Below are positions 58,691 to 64,000 of a stretch of DNA of 64,000 nt, piece after piece. The stretch comes from Sporosarcina sp. JAI121 (lineage in GTDB: Bacteria; Bacillota; Bacilli; Bacillales_A; Planococcaceae), in NCBI RefSeq assembly GCF_013408665.1, contig NZ_JACCCL010000001.1, positions 1,131,136 through 1,195,135 on the forward strand, read 5' to 3'. Position 1 is the first letter of the stretch. The number at the start of each line of letters is the position of its first letter. A program made the position numbers and the translations under genes. The notes beneath the pieces were generated by a model. It saw only the letters and a program-made list of their open reading frames with translations, did not search any database and had not been told where the DNA came from.

Positions 58691-58830
58691 ACTGGTTGAT
58701 CCAGTTTAGGTAGAAGTAATCGTCGTGGAATTTCCAGGAGTTACGTAAAGCAGCATTTAATTTTAAGAACAATCGTGAATTCTTAAACCAATGAAGTTAT
58801 TTGTCTTGAAGAAAAATCACCACGCAAACT

Positions 58831-59088
58831 TCATACAACAGACTTCTGATTATCATTTCCTTTTCGGATTAACCCCATACCAAAACTTACAATTGCTGAA
58901 AAACCTGTCAATACGATGACCCAAATAAAGAACGACTTGTTAAAAAATATGAATGTCAAGATAGTCAATACAGCAAAGACGCCTAGCGGTATTAAATACC
59001 ATTGTTGAACAAAAAACAATCCTATTATTGAAGTTGCGAGAACAGCTAACGACACAATAACGAACACAGTGAGAAGCTCCACAGACAT
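58831..59088 (-). CDS. Small membrane protein, DUF2651 (YbeF-like)
   Basis: 85 residues with three hydrophobic helices: LLTVFVIVSLAVLATSIIGLFF, WYLIPLGVFAVLTILTFIFF and FFIWVIVLTGFSAIVSFGMG. The PLxVF and LTFIFFNKSFFIWVIV pattern resembles DUF2651. Function unknown. Preceded by AAAAGGAGGTT on the minus strand. Confidence 0.65.
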   Translation of the reverse strand: MSVELLTVFVIVSLAVLATSIIGLFFVQQWYLIPLGVFAVLTILTFIFFNKSFFIWVIVLTGFSAIVSFGMGLIRKGNDNQKSVV

Positions 59089-59258
59089 AACCTCCTTTTC
59101 GATTCATTTCCTTTATTACTAAACAATTCGGCGATGGGGAAGTGAAAACCTCTTTATTACCAAGCTTCACGTCACTATACTATGGAAGCGCATGGTCAAT
59201 ATCATTGCGGTAAAATAAGACTAGTATGAGAAATTCACACGGTCGGAGGAAAGGTCAC

Positions 59259-60245
59259 ATGGACAATCAACTTTACTTCTATAATTTTCTAGAACCACTA
59301 TCCAAAGAACACGCATACGTTGCACGTGAACTTGAAAATAGTATATTCACAAGCCCCCGTACAATGCTTACACACGCAAGAATATTCATCGAAAATATAT
59401 TGCAGAAAGTCATACAGGCAGAAAAGCTACCCGACGAGCCGTGGACAAATTTAAAGGAACGGCTCGATCTGCTCAATGAAAACGGCTATTTAACACCCGA
59501 AATTCGCGATGCCCTACATCATATCCGCCAAATCGGCAATAAAGCAGCACATGATTCCCGCATGTTCCGCTACTCCGAAGCACTTTTATCGTGGGAAGCG
59601 GTCTATACAATCGTCAAATGGTACGTCGAAGTGTATGGCCCCGTCGATGTCACAGTTCCCGATTACCAAGACCCATCACTTCGGGCGGAACAAGCCTATG
59701 ACATTACCGAACTAGAAGTACGCCTCAAGTCACTCGAAGAATTGCTCATTGCATCCGTGCAGAAGCCGGCTGATGAATCAGTACATAGCGAAGTGGTTGC
59801 AACTACGGGCGTAATGACACCAGTAGAACCCGAACGACCAGGCTACACAACGATCCGTACGCTAACATACAAAGGACAACAACTTGAAGTTCCGTATTTC
59901 TTACGTGATGCATTTTTGTTACCGCAGCGGTTCGATAAATCCGAAACATTCCTTGTCAGGCTCGGAGCAGAACAACAGGCACGCATCATGAGTGAATTGC
60001 CGAACAATCTCGAAGGGCTTCACAAACATGTAAAACGGTTTGGTGAGAAGCACGACGAAAAGTTTTTTGAGGAGTTAAAGGTCTATATTGAAGAGGAAAA
60101 AGTTAGAAGAAAACTTGCTTTGGAACGCCCAGGTGAGCTGTTCTTCTTTTATAAAGCGGACTACATCGTCGTGACAGAAGAACTTTCCGAAATTCCATTC
60201 ACTGCAGATAATTCACGGGAAGTACGAGCCTTCTTAGACAGTTAA
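59259..60245 (+). CDS. DUF4145-like protein, C-terminus altered by a frameshift
   Basis: 328 residues as read. The N-terminal half (ELENSIFTSPRTMLTHARIF, then LHHIRQIGNKAAHDS) is the DUF4145 fold often found at the front of type I restriction or helicase proteins. After 60235 the frame ends RAFLDS, but the next frame continues LNEDQIETVGQLPKELVILA and TVEKLFEQLKGKR to a TGA at 60385. One inserted base near 60235 would give a longer protein of about 375 residues, so this strain probably has a 1-nt deletion. ATG at 59259 follows GGAGGAAAGG. Confidence 0.65.
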   Translation: MDNQLYFYNFLEPLSKEHAYVARELENSIFTSPRTMLTHARIFIENILQKVIQAEKLPDEPWTNLKERLDLLNENGYLTPEIRDALHHIRQIGNKAAHDSRMFRYSEALLSWEAVYTIVKWYVEVYGPVDVTVPDYQDPSLRAEQAYDITELEVRLKSLEELLIASVQKPADESVHSEVVATTGVMTPVEPERPGYTTIRTLTYKGQQLEVPYFLRDAFLLPQRFDKSETFLVRLGAEQQARIMSELPNNLEGLHKHVKRFGEKHDEKFFEELKVYIEEEKVRRKLALERPGELFFFYKADYIVVTEELSEIPFTADNSREVRAFLDS

Positions 60246-60393
60246 ATGAAGACCAGATAGAAACAGTTGGGCAGTTGCCGAAGGAATTGGTGATTCTCGC
60301 GAAGTATGAGAATGTAGGGATTGGGACTGTGGAGAAGTTGTTTGAGCAGCTGAAAGGGAAGCGGCTATCCCTTATTACGACTTGAGAAATGGG

Positions 60394-60831
60394 TCAATAG
60401 CCCGATTCATCAACTATATCAATTTCAATAGTATTATTAGAAAAATTATATTCTAAGTATCTTGTAGAATTTTCGAATTCCATTGATAGTAAAGCTGTGT
60501 TATCATTTTTCCAAGCAATATTGTATCTTGATGCGTGATTAGATTGCATATCATTATCAATGTCAATTTTTTTAGTTTTCTTAGTTTCTCCGTCTTCTTT
60601 AAAGTAGATCTTAACTGTCTGTGAACCCATAAGAATTCCATTTCCGTATTCATTAATTATTACTTCATTTTCTCTAGAAGGGGATTTCTTTTCAATTAAG
60701 AATTCTTCTTTAAAATTGACCCAGTAAATCAAGTACGACAATAAGACCAAAAATCCCCAAAACAATACTCTACGATCCTTCTCTTTTATCTTTTTAATAT
60801 CCTCTTTAATCGATGGATCTTCGTTGTTCAT
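60394..60831 (-). CDS. Membrane-anchored protein of unknown function
   Basis: 145 residues: acidic and lysine-rich start, one membrane helix (VLFWGFLVLLSYLIYWVNF), then an extracytoplasmic beta-rich part (ENEVIINEYGNGILMGSQTV, STRYLEYNFSNNTIEIDIVD). It may belong near DUF5412, but I am not certain. AGGAGG before the ATG supports translation. Confidence 0.6.
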   Translation of the reverse strand: MNNEDPSIKEDIKKIKEKDRRVLFWGFLVLLSYLIYWVNFKEEFLIEKKSPSRENEVIINEYGNGILMGSQTVKIYFKEDGETKKTKKIDIDNDMQSNHASRYNIAWKNDNTALLSMEFENSTRYLEYNFSNNTIEIDIVDESGY

Positions 60832-60910
60832 AGTGAACCTCCTTTACCTTATATATACATTATAACTCAAATGGAAAAGTTCGCACAAACTGGATTTTGT
60901 AATATTCACA

Positions 60911-61051
60911 CTACCTAAAACGCAGGTGTACTGTGTTCTTTGCTACTTCTTCAAATTGACCACCGATGCCATTAAGCTTTTTCTCAACTGAATCAAAACG
61001 TGCATCCACTGCAATAAACCGTTCATTCATTTTGGATTTCATATCCTTCAT
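60911..61051 (-). pseudogene. Coiled-coil protein remnant
   Basis: 46 codons: MKDMKSKMNERFIAVDARF, then EKKLNGIGGQFEEVAKNTVH. The frame is open for a few more codons upstream (ILTE) without a start, and the amphipathic heptads suggest the end of a longer coiled-coil protein. Family not recognised. Confidence 0.4.
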
Positions 61052-61405
61052 TTCCGTCAGAATTTATACTCAAGGGTGGAAAGGGTGGAAACACTACATA
61101 CTTGTTGAGAATAAGAGGTACAATCTTATTGGTTTTTGAAAAATATAATTTACAATATAGGTTTAGTGTAGATAAAAGAATGTCCGAAAAGATTACTCTT
61201 GAAATTTTAGTTCAGATAGCTAATTCTATTGACTATTGAATCGAATTAAAGAAATCTCTTCTTTAACTAAAGCAAACGCCAAGGGATTAATCGAGGGTTT
61301 ATAAGGAATCATGGATGATTGTGAACTACCGAGAACATCAATTCCGTGCTTTTAAGTTGGTCAATATACTTTTGATGGGACCACTACGACAAAGGAGGGC
61401 GCTTA
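61052..61405. other. Gap without recognised gene
   Basis: Only short frames interrupted by stops; AAAGGAGGGCGC at the right end is the ribosome-binding site of the YolD-like pseudogene. Confidence 0.4.
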
Positions 61406-61672
61406 ATGGATATTGAAAATTATAAAGACAGAGGCAGGAAAAAGTGGACTGCAATGATGTTGCCCGAACATATTTCCATGTTAAAGGAAATGAATATTGA
61501 TTATGAGAAAGAAACAAAACCGATTTTAGACGAGTATCAGCTATAGGAAATCAACGAAAAGATTGGTACTACCGTAGAATTTCATATGCCATTAATTTTT
61601 GAATTGTGGATCGACGGCTTTGATGAAGTTTTTAGAGGCGTTAACAATAAGGAGATAGATTTCTATGTTTAA
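61406..61672 (+). pseudogene. YolD-like protein gene with a nonsense codon
   Basis: Reads DRGRKKWTAMMLPEHISML and KPILDEYQL, the signature of YolD-like proteins (typically ...RGxxKWtamMLPEH...), then TAG at 61544-61546 where relatives have Glu, then EINEKIGTTVEFHMPLIF and WIDGFDEVFRGV in the same frame to TAA at 61672. It is also shorter than the usual family at its C-terminus. Strong AAAGGAGG before the ATG. YolD genes often accompany Y-family polymerases of mobile elements; none is present here. Confidence 0.7.
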
Positions 61673-61862
61673 ATCTGAAAAACACAATTTAATTACTAAC
61701 ATTATTCTTTGGATTACAGCTCTTATAATTATTTATAGTGCTATACCTTACAAAACGCCTTTATGAATTAATATTCTTTTTCCTTTAATAATGAGTGTAT
61801 CAATAATTAAAAATATTTATAATATCTTAAAAAACAAAGAAAAAGTTTCAAAAGATGAATAA
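61665..61862 (+). pseudogene. Two-helix small membrane protein with an in-frame TGA
   Basis: ATG at 61665 overlaps the end of the YolD-like frame. It reads KHNLITNIILWITALIIIYS then TPL, a TGA at 61764-61766, and in the same frame INILFPLIMSVSIIKNIYN and a lysine-rich tail to TAA at 61862. Both halves make sense as one 65-residue protein. Confidence 0.45.
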
Positions 61863-61867
61863 CTAAA

Positions 61868-61904
61868 AAGAGTTTCCCAAGCCGTAGTTGTTTGGGAAAC
61901 TCTT
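61868..61904. terminator. Bidirectional terminator
   Basis: AAGAGTTTCCCAA pairs perfectly with TTGGGAAACTCTT across about 11 nt. It ends the plus-strand small genes and the minus-strand secreted-protein gene. Confidence 0.82.
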
Positions 61905-61923
61905 AATCCTTCAATCAATTAGT

Positions 61924-62370
61924 TTAATTTACTACTTCGTAAATTACCCTTATAGAATATGAAGTATGGTAGTTCTTACTATCTGTGATAGAGATTTTAA
62001 CTCTTTTACCATTTTTAGCAGCATAAATGATGTCAACATCTGCAACAGCCATACCTGACAAAGATGCTGCTAGTACTGCAACTGTAACGTAGGGACCATA
62101 TTTATACCCATACTTAGTTAGTATCTTTTCAGCTGCACTTGTAGCCGCAGTAGCTGTTATTGCTGCACCTGCTCCAGATAAAGCCTTCATATTATCTGCA
62201 ATTTCTTTTGTTTGTGCTTTCGTTAGTGTATATGAACCAAGTGTGATTCTTTCTTCTGTTGATCCACCACCTCCGCAAGGTCCATAAGAACATGCAGCAA
62301 ACACATTAGCACTAGGTACAGCAATTAAAAGTACTAGACTTGCTATCAAAACACTTAAAATCTTTTTCAT
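61924..62370 (-). CDS. Secreted Ala/Gly-rich protein of unknown function
   Basis: 148 residues. Clear signal peptide (MKKILSVLIASLVLLIAVPS then ANVFA, cleavage probably before ACSYG). The mature protein starts with a possible small disulphide loop, CSYGPC, then GGGG; a polar stretch (TKAQTKEIADNMKALSG); an Ala-rich part (AAITATAATSAAEK); and YGPYVTVAVLAASLSGMAVADV, a hydrophobic segment. The end is beta-prone. It may be a secreted toxin- or bacteriocin-like protein, but no family is recognised and no immunity or export genes are adjacent. Confidence 0.7.
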   Translation of the reverse strand: MKKILSVLIASLVLLIAVPSANVFAACSYGPCGGGGSTEERITLGSYTLTKAQTKEIADNMKALSGAGAAITATAATSAAEKILTKYGYKYGPYVTVAVLAASLSGMAVADVDIIYAAKNGKRVKISITDSKNYHTSYSIRVIYEVVN

Positions 62371-62504
62371 TCTTATGTACAACCCCTCTCTTTAATATAC
62401 TGAATATTATCACTATCGATATGTAAGCGTCAAATATATTAGCTAAATAGTTACTTTTTTGATTTTATTCCAAGTATATTAAATGTTATATTATCTAATT
62501 TATG
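62371..62504. other. Upstream region of the secreted-protein gene
   Basis: AT-rich gap; GAGAGGGG on the minus strand is the ribosome-binding site of the secreted protein. No other element is seen. Confidence 0.4.
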
Positions 62505-62640
62505 TTATTTCGTAATTGTCATTCCGCCGTCTAGAATAAGATCTTACCTGTAACAATGTTATTTTCTTCCGTAGTTAAATAAAGACCGGTTCGTGCAATA
62601 TCATTTGTAACTCCAACACGTTCCGAATCACACTGCACAT
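62505..62640 (-). pseudogene. C-terminal remnant of a short-chain dehydrogenase
   Basis: On the minus strand RVGVTNDIARTGLYLTTEEN and NIVTGKIL, then a one-base shift, LDGGMTITK and a stop. This is the end of a classical SDR (xRxGxPxxIA...vtGxxLxvDGG). The rest of the gene is missing. Confidence 0.65.
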
Positions 62641-63039
62641 TAAGAGACTTGTACAGTTTAGATAGCCAATTTATTCAATTTGAATCCGGTGGAACTTAGA
62701 GTACTTATTTCACGGTAATTATTGTCAATTAAAAGTGGGTGATAATGTTTTCTAAATTTCTAGTAATTTACTTGAATTATTTTTTTCGTAAAAATACTTC
62801 CTACGAAACTTCTTCTATCCGTTTTTTATTCTCTCCAAATCTACCGAAATTGCGCTGTCGCCTTTGAAGATGCTTCAAATTGCTTGTTTGCTTTGTCATG
62901 TAAATAATCAATAACAGACACAACGTCGAGATCGTTCTCGACTAGTTCTTTTTTAATTCTTTTATTCTCTTAGGTTATTGCTAGTGGAAAATTGCCTTCT
63001 GTAGAAGGGGCAACTTGCACTTCCTCTTGGGATTGTTAG
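62641..63039. other. Degenerate DNA
   Basis: No intact gene. On the minus strand 62841-62970 reads IKKELVENDLDVVSVIDYLH and ANKQFEASSKATAQFR without a start codon, probably the tail of a lost gene of unknown type. Confidence 0.35.
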
Positions 63040-63420
63040 ACGGCTTTTCATCCAGCTGAATTAATTGTCATAGCTGCACGACCGTCAATGGGAAAAGACC
63101 GACACGTTGAATCATATTGCGCTTCAAGCAGTGGGAGGGGGCTATAAGCCAATGATCTTTTCACTAGAAGTGAGTAGAACGTCGATGGTTGATCAAATCA
63201 TCGCGATAACAGGTGGCAATAACTGACTGTGTATGCAAAATTCTCACACGCATTTCACTGACAAGCAAAAATCGAACTGGCTTTTCCGACACTCGGCAGC
63301 TTGAGCAAGGCGAATAGTCATATCGATGATTGCACTGGACTGACAGTGGTCCAAATACGTGCCGCTACAAGAAACATCATCCATACGGAACCTAAGCTGA
63401 AACCGATTGTTTGCAAATGA
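63040..63420 (+). pseudogene. Remnant of a DnaB-type replicative helicase
   Basis: Frames joined by shifts read AFHPAELIVIAARPSMGK (Walker A region of DnaB), then TDTLNHIALQAVGGGYKPMI and FSLEVSRTSMVDQIIA, stop at 63226, and farther on LGSLSKANSHIDDCTGLTVV and QIRAATRNI, which match the IDDtpgltv..iRa segment of DnaB. The central and C-terminal RecA-fold parts are missing. Chromosomal DnaB is expected elsewhere, so this is probably a phage or plasmid leftover. Confidence 0.7.
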
Positions 63421-63650
63421 TTTTAGGCACCTGTGCGTGGCACTATTCAGTAAATACAATACAATTCTATAATAATACAAAGTAAATCAACACCTATGCG
63501 ATTTCTCTATATTTTTTTATATTTACTTTGTTGCTTGAGTTATATGTCTTTGTGTCTGACACAGGTACCTCTTTTAAGGCATCCCCAAAGCGCAAAAGCG
63601 GTATCCAATGGAATCACCGCTGTTTAGCGCACAAGTATTGCTTTAAACGA
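63421..63650. other. Gap with a possible scrap of repeat family A
   Basis: GGCATCCCCAAAGCGCAAAAGCGG near 63580 resembles the right arm of family A. No gene is seen. Confidence 0.35.
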
Positions 63651-64000
63651 TTAAGACACTTGCTTACTCGAATAGTGAATAATCTCCGTTATATAATCCA
63701 TCGTGATTTCCGAAAGCTTTTCTGCTACATGAATTGTCCGGTTATTTAATAGATTAGTGAGCATACCTTGCCAAATTAGAATCGTCATCTCGTTGACCTT
63801 ATCAATGTCCACTTCATCGATGAAGCCCTCATTTGCAGCGATTTCCAAAATGGACCGACCTCGTTTTGACACGTTACGTTCAAATAGAATGGGTTTAAGC
63901 TCTTCTGGAAAACTGATTAGATCAGTTGGATAAATTTCATAGTATTCTGCCAAGAGCTTTTCAGGATGATTACCTAAATCCATGATAAATACAGCATGAA
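63651..64000 (-). CDS. TetR-family regulator, C-terminal part (continues past window edge)
   Basis: The frame is open to base 64000 upstream of the first ATG (63983), reading HAVFIMDLGNHPEKLLAEYY, so the true N-terminus with its helix-turn-helix lies outside the window. The visible part is helical: LKPILFERNVSKRGRSILEI, DKVNEMTILIWQGMLTNLLN, EITMDYITEIIHYS, as in the ligand-binding/dimer domain of TetR regulators. Target unknown. Confidence 0.65.
   Translation of the reverse strand, partial: HAVFIMDLGNHPEKLLAEYYEIYPTDLISFPEELKPILFERNVSKRGRSILEIAANEGFIDEVDIDKVNEMTILIWQGMLTNLLNNRTIHVAEKLSEITMDYITEIIHYSSKQVS

Noticed and set aside
63244-63480. 78-codon minus-strand frame
   Set aside because: The plus strand here reads the IDD..GLT segment of DnaB, so this is its antisense shadow.

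Overview
The window is chromosomal DNA of an endospore-forming, low-GC Gram-positive bacterium of the order Bacillales. Gene order and protein sequences fit the Planococcaceae, and a Sporosarcina-like species is my best guess (inference). The evidence is the Bacillus-type order pgsA-cinA-recA, rny-ymdB-spoVS, miaB-ricA-cotE, mutS-mutL, miaA-hfq and lexA/yneA-yneB-ynzC-tkt-sirA-yneF, the sporulation genes spoVS, cotE and sirA, SOS boxes of the Bacillus type, and several TTG/GTG starts behind strong Shine-Dalgarno sequences.

Region by region. 1-31.7 kb is a conserved core: phospholipid synthesis, SOS and recombination (recA, lexA, yneA, yneB), RNA turnover and modification (rny, ricA, miaB, miaA, hfq), mismatch repair, glycerol use (glpK-glpD inserted behind mutL), transketolase, sporulation control, and a small acyl-CoA block (HMG-CoA lyase, thiolase). 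The core is broken at 3.1-4.4 kb and 26.5-27.2 kb by a family of hairpin-forming repeats (family A, about 100 bp, in tandem units of 172-190 bp) and by a MITE-like element (family B) with CACTGAAAAAGT inverted ends.

32-43 kb is a creatinine catabolic island: creatininase, creatinase, monomeric sarcosine oxidase and glutathione-independent formaldehyde dehydrogenase make a complete route creatinine -> creatine -> sarcosine + urea -> glycine + formaldehyde + H2O2 -> formate. With it are an MHS-type transporter, a GlcG/HbpS-like protein, a small cupin, a PucR-type regulator and perfect or near-perfect CcpA (cre) sites. A DHA2-type MFS exporter follows.

45-56 kb is a sugar-acid island. The first part (KDG kinase, zinc alcohol dehydrogenase, KDPG aldolase, mannonate dehydratase, SDR mannonate oxidoreductase, LacI regulator, GntP permease) can turn L-gulonate or D-fructuronate/D-mannonate into pyruvate + glyceraldehyde-3-phosphate. 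The second is gntR-gntK-gntZ for gluconate, with a perfect 20-bp palindromic GntR operator. GntP sits in the first block rather than between gntK and gntZ as in Bacillus subtilis.

57-64 kb is a decaying accessory region: frameshifted or nonsense-interrupted small genes (a secreted-antigen-like protein, a YolD-like protein, small membrane proteins), remnants of a DnaB-type helicase and an SDR, a secreted Ala/Gly-rich protein of unknown function, and a TetR regulator running off the right edge.

The most unusual feature is a set of intergenic arrays of the motif TCCAAC repeated every 21 nt (sometimes 18-19) at four places (31.8, 40.6, 56.3 and 57.0 kb). Two of the arrays are followed by copies of the same roughly 350-450-bp block (family C), which opens with a hairpin whose stem shows compensatory changes between the copies. 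I do not recognise these arrays as any named element.
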